Assembly (NCBI RefSeq): GCF_000828085.3
Contig: NZ_JXCA02000024.1
Location: forward strand, 1-64,000
Source: Scytonema tolypothrichoides VB-61278
Lineage (GTDB): Bacteria; Cyanobacteriota; Cyanobacteriia; Cyanobacteriales; Nostocaceae
Direction of reading: 5' to 3'
DNA length: 64,000 nucleotides
Below the pieces are notes generated by a model that did not search any database, was not told the origin of the DNA, and was given only the letters and a program-made list of their open reading frames with translations. Numbering within the stretch: the first letter of the stretch is position 1; every line of letters begins with the position of its first letter. Made by a program: the position numbers and the translations under genes. Positions 28,182-35,767 of this stretch are shown piece after piece.

Positions 28182-28225
28182 GAGCCGACTCCCTTGGTTG
28201 AATCGGGAAGTAAACATCGATTTGC
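28090..28225 (+). ncRNA. Probable omegaRNA (reRNA) scaffold / right end of the tnpB element
   Basis: TnpB nucleases use an RNA read from the 3' end of the gene into the element's right end. Here that DNA holds CGGTTGgctCAACCG (28146-28160, 6-bp stem), GGAGccgaCTCC (28181-28192) and a second GGTTG (28196-28200) that could pair with the first CAACC, giving alternative or pseudoknot structure. The exact element boundary, and so the guide start, cannot be set without a homologue lacking the insertion. The 28232-28270 segment before the next gene is the likely flank. Confidence 0.45.
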
Positions 28226-28270
28226 TGATATTTGAGCGATTTGTATAAGTTTTATGGAGCAGTCCCAGAA

Positions 28271-29479
28271 ATGCACATCCTGAAAGTACATAGCTATTAC
28301 CAAATTCGAGGGGGTGAGGACGAGACGATTGAAGCTGAGACACTCCTCATGCAACAAATGGGGCATCAAGTCGAGGTCTATAAAGATACTAACGATCGCA
28401 TCTCCACTTTGGGTGCAGGACGCATGGCAATCAAAACAATCTGGTCTAGGGAAGCTTATACAACTTTGAAGCGTCGTTTTGAGCAGCAGATCTACAATGT
28501 CATGCACGTGGACAACTTCTTTCCCTTAATGTCCCCCTCTATTTACTATGCCGCCAAAGACGCTGGTGTGCCTGTAGTGCAGACATTACACAATTATCGG
28601 CTGCTGTGTCCTAATGCCCTATTTTTCCGAGATGGACAAGTTTGCGAGGATTGCTTGGGCAAATCTATTCCCTTACCAGGAGTACAGCACGGTTGTTACC
28701 GCGAAAGTAAGGCAGCTAGCGGTGCAGTAGCCACAATGCTCGCCGTGCATCGTCTGCTGAAGACTTGGACAAAGATGGTTGATCGCTACATAACTCTAAC
28801 AGAATTTGCACGGCAGAAGTTTATTCAAGGAGGACTACCAGCAGAAAAAATTGTAGTCAAACCCCATTTTATTTCCCCTGACCCTGGCGTTGGCTCTGGA
28901 AAGGGAGGATATGCGTTGTATGTTGGGCGACTTTCCGTAGAAAAGGGCTTAGATACGCTGTTGTCAGCTTGGGAACAACTAGGAGGAAAAATCCCACTTA
29001 AGATTATTGGCGATGGGCAATTGCGCGATCGCGTCGCCGAAGTAGTAAATAAACTACCTAATGTGGAATGGCTGGGACGCAAACCTATTGAAGAAGTCTA
29101 CGCCCTCATGGGAGAGGCAACGGTGCTAATTTTTCCTTCCAAGTGGTACGAAACCTTTGGAAGAGTGGCGATTGAAGCGTTTGCTAAGGGGACACCAGTC
29201 ATTGCATCTAATATTGGTGCGATCGCCGAACTAGTAGATCCCGGTCGCACTGGTCTGCATTTTCGTCCGGGTGACTCACAAGATTTAGCGCAAAAAATGG
29301 AATGGGTGCTGTCCCATCCAGCAGAACTTGCCGAGATGCGACCAGAGGCTAGAGCAGAATTTGAAGCGAAGTATACCGCCCCAAAAAACTACCGACAGCT
29401 AATGGAAATTTATACACAGCTTCAACAGAATCAAAAAACTGTCTTTTCTAACGGTGAGTTGATACACAGAGGTCAGTAA
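28271..29479 (+). CDS. Family 4 glycosyltransferase
   Basis: 402 residues from ATG 28271. A TTG-started extension to 28232 exists but reads into the tnpB flank and looks artificial. Motifs: MHILKVHSYYQIRGGEDETIEAE, PVVQTLHNYRLLCPNALFFRDGQVCEDCLG (typical of a GT4 subgroup), YALYVGRLSVEKGLDTLLSAW, and the donor site FPSKWYETFGRVAIEAFAKGTPVIAS with EX7E. It abuts the next gene with no spacer (stop at 29479, ATG at 29480). The upstream tnpB insertion has probably separated it from its original promoter. Confidence 0.92.
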   Translation: MHILKVHSYYQIRGGEDETIEAETLLMQQMGHQVEVYKDTNDRISTLGAGRMAIKTIWSREAYTTLKRRFEQQIYNVMHVDNFFPLMSPSIYYAAKDAGVPVVQTLHNYRLLCPNALFFRDGQVCEDCLGKSIPLPGVQHGCYRESKAASGAVATMLAVHRLLKTWTKMVDRYITLTEFARQKFIQGGLPAEKIVVKPHFISPDPGVGSGKGGYALYVGRLSVEKGLDTLLSAWEQLGGKIPLKIIGDGQLRDRVAEVVNKLPNVEWLGRKPIEEVYALMGEATVLIFPSKWYETFGRVAIEAFAKGTPVIASNIGAIAELVDPGRTGLHFRPGDSQDLAQKMEWVLSHPAELAEMRPEARAEFEAKYTAPKNYRQLMEIYTQLQQNQKTVFSNGELIHRGQ

Positions 29480-30844
29480 ATGAATGTAGAAGCAGCATTA
29501 AGAAAAACAAATAAGAATTACATCAAGAGTTCCACTCTTTTGCTGCTAGCATTTGCTACTGCTTTTTTTCCCCGCATTATACAGTCCTATGGCGCACCAG
29601 CGGTCATAAATTTTCTCCACTTCCCCGTTGTTCCCTTCGCTTGTGGAATTGCATTAGTTACAACAAGAACTAAAAATCGCCGCCAAATTTTAATTTCAAA
29701 AGAAATTTTATTCGCATTGCTGCTATTATTAACAATTGGTTTTACTAGTGCACTTTTCAATCAAGTAGGAGCGATCAACGTTTTTGTTGATTTTTTGCTT
29801 TTTACTGAATCTTTCATGCTATTGCTGGCTATAATTAGCCTGCCCATGTCTGAAGAAAGCCTTGGACGCTTCCGCGCTTGGATAGTTGGTTTCAACGTCT
29901 TTCACCTCCTACTTGCTTTCTTCCAGTGGTTAGTTCTAGGTCTGGTTTCAGATGACATGCAGGGGGTTTTTTATCGAACTGGTTCAGGACACGTTGTAGG
30001 TTCTTCTGTTTCATTAAGTTTCAGCCTGTTTTACTTTACAGGTGCTAAAAATCGTCCTCCCTGGTTACGCGCTTTGGTGCTTGTTGCTAGTCTTATACAT
30101 TTGGTCGTGTGTGATGCAAAACAGGTGATCGTGACATTCATTTTGGGGTTTGCGATTCTATCTCTTACCAAAACCAAGAATCCTAGCAAAGTATTGCTTT
30201 ACATCATAGGTTTAGCTATTTTCATCATTGGTTTTCAGTGGGGTATTGAGAATGTCGAAGCCCTTAGTGCATTCAAAACCTGGATCAGACCAGAACTTTA
30301 TGGTTCAGATGGTGAAGCGACTAAGATGAAACTTTTAGGAATTCACACCATCGTTTCCCATTTCCATTCTCCTCTAAATTGGTGGCTGGGTCTTGGTCCG
30401 GGTCATACTGTCGGTCGCTTGGGTGGGTGGATGCTTAAAGACTATAGCTTTTTGTTGAAGCCCTTAGGAGCAACGACATCAACTGTTGCTGATGAGGTTT
30501 GGGCAGTTACACGCGATCATTGGCTTGGACCGGAAAAGGGCAGCAGTTTCTTTGCTCCTTTCTTTGGTTGGGCTGCGATTTGGGGCGATTTCGGATTCTT
30601 AGGATTATTTGCCTATCTGTATCTTTGTTCAATAGTATGGCGTAAGCTGTGCATGGATGATTTTTCTAAGATTTTGATGCTGACTGTGTTAGTTCATGGG
30701 TTGATTTTTACCCAGATGGAAGAACCAGGTTATATGCTCACTATTGCTAGTTTGATTGGTCTGCGGTGGCAAGAACACCAAGCTCAAGCAAGGAATATGG
30801 GTGCACTTAAATCAAGAACTATGCTGCAAAACCCATCTTATTAA
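29480..30844 (+). CDS. O-antigen polymerase/ligase-like membrane protein (Wzy-like)
   Basis: 454 residues with about ten hydrophobic segments and a large periplasmic-type loop (about 270-365: WWLGLGPGHTVGRLGG, TTSTVADEVWAVTRDHWLGPEKGSSFFAPFFGW), a layout seen in Wzy polymerases and O-antigen ligases. Sequence conservation in this family is low, so the call rests on topology and context. It closes the + strand polysaccharide locus and starts one base after the GT4 stop. It might instead be a ligase or a transporter-like protein. Confidence 0.7.
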   Translation: MNVEAALRKTNKNYIKSSTLLLLAFATAFFPRIIQSYGAPAVINFLHFPVVPFACGIALVTTRTKNRRQILISKEILFALLLLLTIGFTSALFNQVGAINVFVDFLLFTESFMLLLAIISLPMSEESLGRFRAWIVGFNVFHLLLAFFQWLVLGLVSDDMQGVFYRTGSGHVVGSSVSLSFSLFYFTGAKNRPPWLRALVLVASLIHLVVCDAKQVIVTFILGFAILSLTKTKNPSKVLLYIIGLAIFIIGFQWGIENVEALSAFKTWIRPELYGSDGEATKMKLLGIHTIVSHFHSPLNWWLGLGPGHTVGRLGGWMLKDYSFLLKPLGATTSTVADEVWAVTRDHWLGPEKGSSFFAPFFGWAAIWGDFGFLGLFAYLYLCSIVWRKLCMDDFSKILMLTVLVHGLIFTQMEEPGYMLTIASLIGLRWQEHQAQARNMGALKSRTMLQNPSY

Positions 30845-30934
30845 ATATTTATATAATTGCTAAATATCAAAACCCAGCTTGTCAAATAAACTGGCTTTTT
30901 CAAATATTTCATTTGAGTTTAAAATACAGCTAAG
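30845..30934. terminator. Weak hairpin between convergent genes
   Basis: CCAG near 30877 pairs with CTGG near 30892 through a short imperfect stem, and the downstream strand continues CTTTTTC. It could end transcription of the + strand polysaccharide genes. The stem is only 4 bp plus a mismatch, so the call is tentative. Confidence 0.3.
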
Positions 30935-32131
30935 TCACTTTAAAGCATTCAAACAATACTTTCCCAATAGTCGGAATGGTCGCAGCCAGTAGTATAAGAA
31001 AAACAAAGATTTAGGTAATGAGAAAAACGCTGAATCTGCAACAGTGGGAACGAATGCACGAAAAAGAAGATGGCGAATTTTATCGTGTAGATATTCTCTT
31101 GACTGGAGATAGAAACTCAATTCATCAATCTTCTCATGCTGGCTATCAATATCACAAAAAAGTTGCTGACAAACCCGTGTAGCTAGTGAATCTACTACCG
31201 AGTCAGCTTCTATTCTCTGCCAGACTTCATTGGGAAAAGATGTTCCTAAAAGTTTGTTTGCTAGATAAAGACCGAGCAGCAACATTCTTTCACCACCCAA
31301 CTTTTTGGCTTGTTGTAACACATTTTGCCAATTTATTGTCTGATGAACCCGCACCACCTCGGCAATGTCAGAAATCCAACTTAGCCGTTGCCATAAATCT
31401 TTTGTACCGTGTACGCACAGAATTATCAGTAGTTTTTCTGGCGAGAGATTGGAAACGTTTGTACCTCCAATAGATACTTGCTGTACATCCTCCCACACAC
31501 TCTCAGGATCAAAGTCAAAAGCAAAGTATTTTGGTGTAAACCCCCAGTGCAGCTCTACGAAGACTTGGTTGTCGTTACGCAGAAAGTTATATTCAAATTG
31601 CACCCGAAGATGGACTGTTTCCTCTGCACTACTCAGTTGATGCCATGCGTGATAGTCATGGGCGAGCATCAATTCTTTAGCTTTCAAAATATCTTTTTTA
31701 TGCAAGAGAATATCCAAATCGCCAAATTGTCTGAAAGCCAAATTGCCATAAATAGCCGTAGCTAGAACTGGCCCTTTGAAGGGAATGGCTGGGATATTAT
31801 GTGCCTTGAATAACTCAATCAACTTGAGTAATTCCTGCATCATAAACAAATTCCGCTGCGCGATCGCATAAAAGTTAACTCGTAAAGTCTCTAATACATT
31901 TTTGGGAACAGTATCTGAGTAAATTTTATTTAGTGTGTGGTATAAAAGTGGCAGGACTCTGTGCTGATTGCTTAGAGAAATGAGGTATTCCCACTTTATA
32001 TCTTCTTTAAGTAAGTATTTAATTCTTTCGGCAGTTGCAGGTTCAACATGAGTACGAGCGCAACACAACAGTAATTCGACTGTTTCTGAAGTTATGAGAC
32101 CCATTCTTGGTGGTTCTTTTGTTGATAACAT
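30935..32131 (-). CDS. Nucleotidyltransferase family protein of the lasso cluster (N)
   Basis: 398 residues. The central segment IPFKGPVLATAIYG (116-129) and FRQFGDLDILL (133-143, acidic pair Asp138/Asp140) is the active-site pattern of the uncharacterised nucleotidyltransferases (NTP_transf_5 type) often found beside PqqD-recognised peptide genes. It probably transfers a nucleotidyl or related group, possibly onto the lasso peptide or a phosphate placed by the kinase. This is inference. It is the last gene of the lasso operon, 169 bp after the exporter gene. Confidence 0.82.
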   Translation of the reverse strand: MLSTKEPPRMGLITSETVELLLCCARTHVEPATAERIKYLLKEDIKWEYLISLSNQHRVLPLLYHTLNKIYSDTVPKNVLETLRVNFYAIAQRNLFMMQELLKLIELFKAHNIPAIPFKGPVLATAIYGNLAFRQFGDLDILLHKKDILKAKELMLAHDYHAWHQLSSAEETVHLRVQFEYNFLRNDNQVFVELHWGFTPKYFAFDFDPESVWEDVQQVSIGGTNVSNLSPEKLLIILCVHGTKDLWQRLSWISDIAEVVRVHQTINWQNVLQQAKKLGGERMLLLGLYLANKLLGTSFPNEVWQRIEADSVVDSLATRVCQQLFCDIDSQHEKIDELSFYLQSREYLHDKIRHLLFRAFVPTVADSAFFSLPKSLFFLYYWLRPFRLLGKYCLNALK

Positions 32132-32300
32132 TTCTATTTGCTCCCTGTTGTTTAATAATGCGAGCGCCTGTAGCAGCCAGTCTAATTAGGCAAAAATAAT
32201 TGACTAATTTACAATTTTGAAGAAAATACCTATAAATGAGAAAACTCGCTAATAATTACTTTTTTTTACGTATTTAAACGTACAAAAAAAGTGATAATTT

Positions 32301-34160
32301 TTATATACTCCTTTCAAGACTTACACTTGAACTCGTCTGCATTTGGTCTTTCCAAGACTGAGCATAAAAACCACCCAAAGCCAGCAATTCCTCGTGAGTA
32401 CCTGACTCCACAATCTGCCCAACACGCATAACGTGAATGATGTCAGCTCGCATTGCTAATGTGAAGCGGTGAGTAATCACCACAGCAGTCCGACCACTCG
32501 CCAAGGAACGAAAACGTTCCAACCAATCGTGTTCCGCCCAAGGATCCATAGCGCTAGTAGGTTCATCTAAAATAATAATTTGGGCGCGTCTAAAAAATGC
32601 CCGTGCTAATGCCAAACGTTGCCATTGACCACCGCTTAAATCAGTTCCTTCAGGAAACAACTTACCTAACATAGTGTTGTAACCTTGGGGTAAGCGCTTA
32701 ATTTTATCGTGAATACCCGACGCTTTGGCAGCTGCTTGAATTTCTCTGTCATCTGATGCTGTCGATATGTCACCCAAAGCAATATTTTCCCCAGCCGTGG
32801 TGTAGTAGGGAATTGGCGATTGGAACAAAACAGTAATTAACCGGCGGAATGCTTTCACCGAAAAGTTACGTAAATCAATATCGTCGAGTTCGATGCTTCC
32901 GGAATCAGGGTCATAAAAGCGGCACAGAAGTTTGATGAGTGTACTTTTGCCAGCACCATTATCACCAACAATTGCTACGATTTTGCCAGCTGGCAGTGTC
33001 AGATTAAAATTATCTAACACTGGTTCTGATGTACCGGGGTAGCGAAAGGTGACTTGCCGAAAACGAATTCCTTTCTTAGGTGTTGACGGTACGGGGACAG
33101 GATTAAGCGGGTCTACAATTTTGGGCTGGATTTGTAAGAATTCAAATAAATTACCCAGAAACAAGCTATTGCGATAAATTTGTCCTAGGTTGTTTAATAG
33201 ATCCCTGACAATGCTTTGTCCCTGACTGAATGCCTGAAAAAACAGAGCTAAGTCTCCTAAAGTCAAAATTCCTAGCAATACCTGCCGTCCTACCCAGGCT
33301 ATAGCTCCACCAGCAATTAACAGTGCGATTATGGTAGCAACAAAGCGACCTAATGTTTGCAGTTTCAATAGACGGAATTGTTCGTGTCTGAGTCGCCGAC
33401 GCAGATTATGGTAAGACGACTGGAAGTAATCAGCATAGTCAAACAATCGCACTTCCGCTGCCGTGGCATTGTTTGTCAGCAAGTAGTCATAATACGCCAG
33501 CCATCGGCGATCAGTCGTTGTACGTTGTGACCATTGATACTGATTTTTATTGAAATATGTCAAAACATAGAAAGCAGGAAAAGCACTGACTATTAAAGTG
33601 ATGGGTAGCCCAAAACCATAAGGAGCCAAGATTGCAGCCATCGCAAACAAAGTAACAGTGTTTTGTAATAACCTGCCAGTATTTTCTAGTAAAGCAAGCG
33701 ATCGCCCACTTGCACCCTCCCGCGCACGATTGAGTTGATCGTTGTACTCAGAGTATTCATAAAAGCCATAATCCACCGTCACAGACTGTTTTTGAATCAA
33801 ACCAGTGATGTAATCCTGTACCAATTCTGATTGAGCCGTGCGAATCCATTCAGCAGAACTATTCAAAACCTCCCCCACTACCGCGATGACTGCCATCAAC
33901 CCCACTGGCACAACTACCTTCTGAACGTTTGCCGCAGAAATGCCCTCACCAGTTACTGACACCAAAGCATTGATTGCCCTTGGGGTGAGGGAAATCGAAG
34001 CTGCGGGAATCAATCCTTGAACCAGCAGCAAAATCATCCAAGCCACAGTCCAGTAGCGAGACGCTGCCCACACCAAGCTGAGAGTTTTTACTAAATGAGA
34101 AAATATGGTGTTTGCGCTACGGAGTTTGCTAATCAAAATATTAAAACCCTGTTCATTCAA
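32301..34160 (-). CDS. Lasso peptide ABC exporter, fused permease-ATPase (D)
   Basis: 619 residues. An N-terminal membrane domain (hydrophobic segments near 38-55, 82-100, 168-200 and 272-300) is followed by the ATPase: Walker A GDNGAGKST (399-407), signature LSGGQWQRL (508-516), Walker B IIILDEPTSAMD (528-539) and the H-loop in VVITHRF. There is no N-terminal C39 peptidase domain, fitting a cluster where leader removal is done by a separate B2 protein. It would export the mature lasso peptide and give self-protection. Starts 26 bp after the kinase gene stop. Confidence 0.9.
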   Translation of the reverse strand: MNEQGFNILISKLRSANTIFSHLVKTLSLVWAASRYWTVAWMILLLVQGLIPAASISLTPRAINALVSVTGEGISAANVQKVVVPVGLMAVIAVVGEVLNSSAEWIRTAQSELVQDYITGLIQKQSVTVDYGFYEYSEYNDQLNRAREGASGRSLALLENTGRLLQNTVTLFAMAAILAPYGFGLPITLIVSAFPAFYVLTYFNKNQYQWSQRTTTDRRWLAYYDYLLTNNATAAEVRLFDYADYFQSSYHNLRRRLRHEQFRLLKLQTLGRFVATIIALLIAGGAIAWVGRQVLLGILTLGDLALFFQAFSQGQSIVRDLLNNLGQIYRNSLFLGNLFEFLQIQPKIVDPLNPVPVPSTPKKGIRFRQVTFRYPGTSEPVLDNFNLTLPAGKIVAIVGDNGAGKSTLIKLLCRFYDPDSGSIELDDIDLRNFSVKAFRRLITVLFQSPIPYYTTAGENIALGDISTASDDREIQAAAKASGIHDKIKRLPQGYNTMLGKLFPEGTDLSGGQWQRLALARAFFRRAQIIILDEPTSAMDPWAEHDWLERFRSLASGRTAVVITHRFTLAMRADIIHVMRVGQIVESGTHEELLALGGFYAQSWKDQMQTSSSVSLERSI

Positions 34161-34186
34161 AAATAAATAATTAATCGGCTTTGATT

Positions 34187-35113
34187 TTATTTGGTAGCTA
34201 ACAAAGATGTAGATACAGAATCAAGGGCATTTGTACTGTCGTTTTGATAGGATTGTGCTAAGTCATCCTCAATTAGCTTTACAAGCTTAGGTAAATCTCC
34301 TAGAGAAGGTTTGCGCGTAAAGCGAGAAAATCTGACATTTTTGATAAGATCGCTACAAAAATGCAAATGTTCTGCCATAAATTGCTGCTCAGAGATTGAG
34401 CTAATAGCGCGAGTATGACGCACCAATTCAACAAAGGCTTCTTGGGGTTTAATTCTGGTAATTTTGTGTTCGCTTCCCTTATCCAATACATAAATATGAT
34501 GTAATGGAAGGGGAGTTTGTTGGAAACCACGAGAGAGTTTGTAGGCTACTTTGAATGAGTTTTGCGAAACAGGCAACAAGCTTTTAGTATCGTGTCCTAA
34601 AGAAGTTGCAGCGTCCGGGCAAAGTTTAAATTGCGGATAACTGGGAATAACAACAGGTTGACCTGTCTTAATTTGGATAGGCAGTACATCATCTGTTAAA
34701 ACATCGTAGCCGCGATTGTGGAAGGCAGTTGCCAAAGTTGATTTTCCCCAACCGGAACCACCCATAAACGCTACACCCTTGTGATTGATATCAATACAAC
34801 TAGCATGTAGAACTAGCAGCCCCCTTTGTCGCAGCAGTACGCATAATACAGGACCTAGAAGTACAGTGCGAAGAAGAGCCTCGTCCACACCTGGTAGAGG
34901 ATTCATAAGAATTTCCCGTCCATTGTGAATAAAAAACTCACCTGCTTCTGGTACTTCTCCCAGAAAATTTTGACCGCCATCATGTTGCATTGCGGTCGCA
35001 TTATCTACTTTGCCAAACCGTACAATTACATCTGGCTCACCCTCAGTTTCCATCAGTTCAGGAAGTTGCAATTCGGAAGCAATGCACAAGTTGTATGCTT
35101 TATAAAATTTCAT
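34187..35113 (-). CDS. HPr-kinase-like lasso peptide kinase (K)
   Basis: 308 residues. The C-terminal two thirds match the HPr kinase P-loop fold: VLHASCIDINHKGVAFMG (101-118), Walker A GGSGWGKST (118-126), GYDVLTDDVLPI with Asp141/Asp142, and IPSYPQFKLCPDA. The N-terminal 90 residues (beta-rich, FYKAYNLCIASELQLPEL) are the domain usually found on these standalone homologues. Relatives in paeninodin-type lasso clusters phosphorylate the C-terminal Ser of the precursor. Here the precursor ends in Tyr, so the target is unclear. It lies 318 bp downstream of the precursor gene. Confidence 0.85.
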   Translation of the reverse strand: MKFYKAYNLCIASELQLPELMETEGEPDVIVRFGKVDNATAMQHDGGQNFLGEVPEAGEFFIHNGREILMNPLPGVDEALLRTVLLGPVLCVLLRQRGLLVLHASCIDINHKGVAFMGGSGWGKSTLATAFHNRGYDVLTDDVLPIQIKTGQPVVIPSYPQFKLCPDAATSLGHDTKSLLPVSQNSFKVAYKLSRGFQQTPLPLHHIYVLDKGSEHKITRIKPQEAFVELVRHTRAISSISEQQFMAEHLHFCSDLIKNVRFSRFTRKPSLGDLPKLVKLIEDDLAQSYQNDSTNALDSVSTSLLATK

Positions 35114-35431
35114 ATCCTGACTTTATCTAGTGCAATGAAAACAGAGATTGAATGTAAATTCACCAAGGATATGTCTATCCAATTACGCTCTTACATAGTA
35201 AAGAATTTTAGGTTGGATTAAATAGTATTTCAACCCACGCAAACCCTATTTACTTTCCTAAAGTTAACCAAAGTACAAAGTTTTTTCCAAAAAAGGCAAA
35301 AAATTGCGTATTTTCTGCATCAGAAGAGTGGAATTGCCACAGAGACAAACCATACATTTGGTGTTGCCTCTGTGTCTATCTGACTAAATAGGTTCTACAG
35401 CTTTAAATCAAAGATTTGACTGGTAGAATTA
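35114..35431. promoter_or_regulatory. Spacer between lasso precursor and kinase genes, with stem-loop
   Basis: CACAGAG (35338-35344) pairs with CTCTGTG (35368-35374), enclosing ACCA...TGGT. On the - strand this lies about 57-95 nt after the precursor stop. It has no clear U-run, so it may be an mRNA-stabilising or partial-termination structure. Such a structure would let the precursor be made in excess over the downstream genes. The remaining spacer is AT-rich and holds no gene. Confidence 0.4.
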
Positions 35432-35629
35432 TTAGTATTTAGGATCGCAGTTAGGTCCTTTTGGAGTTGTTCCAAGGCAGACATCTTTTGAACCGAGGTC
35501 ATTACCATCAGATGTAACGGTACCGTTCAAAAATAGAAAATCTTTCCTTGTATCACCATTAGTAATTTGTGTAATGTCGGCAACATTACCGTGAACAGTC
35601 AGCTTGGGAGCAGTGTAAGAACTTTTCAT
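35432..35629 (-). CDS. Lasso peptide precursor (A)
   Basis: 65 residues. The leader shows Y5-x2-P8-x-L10-x3-G14-x5-T20, the exact lasso leader motif read by the B1 protein. In characterised precursors this Thr is at position -2 of the core. Cleavage after Gln21 gives a 44-residue core starting ITNGDTRKD, with Asp30 at core position 9, which fits a 9-residue macrolactam ring. The remaining 35 residues carry Cys51 and Cys61 and end CDPKY. An alternative ring is Gly42-Asp49 (8 residues), but it lacks the -2 Thr. No clear Shine-Dalgarno is seen. It lies between the cyclase and kinase genes. Confidence 0.9.
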   Translation of the reverse strand: MKSSYTAPKLTVHGNVADITQITNGDTRKDFLFLNGTVTSDGNDLGSKDVCLGTTPKGPNCDPKY

Positions 35630-35712
35630 GATCTATTTTTTGATTTTGAGTGTGTTGATGTACTAGTTGTTGAAGGTAGTGCCCCATAATTGGACTTACG
35701 GTGTAGCATGGT

Positions 35713-35728
35713 TGTCGTAAATACGACA
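35713..35728. promoter_or_regulatory. Operator-like palindrome upstream of the lasso precursor
   Basis: TGTCGTA (35713-35719) and TACGACA (35722-35728) form a perfect 7-bp inverted repeat with a 2-bp spacer, 84-99 bp upstream of the precursor start on the - strand. It sits in the only sizeable spacer between the cyclase and precursor genes. The flanking 11-mer TGGACTTACGG occurs twice (about 35691-35701 and 35763-35773). A dedicated promoter and regulator site for the precursor is plausible. No regulator gene is in the cluster. Confidence 0.45.
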
Positions 35729-35767
35729 GACAATATTTCTACTCATAACCTGCCAAGAATGCTGGAC

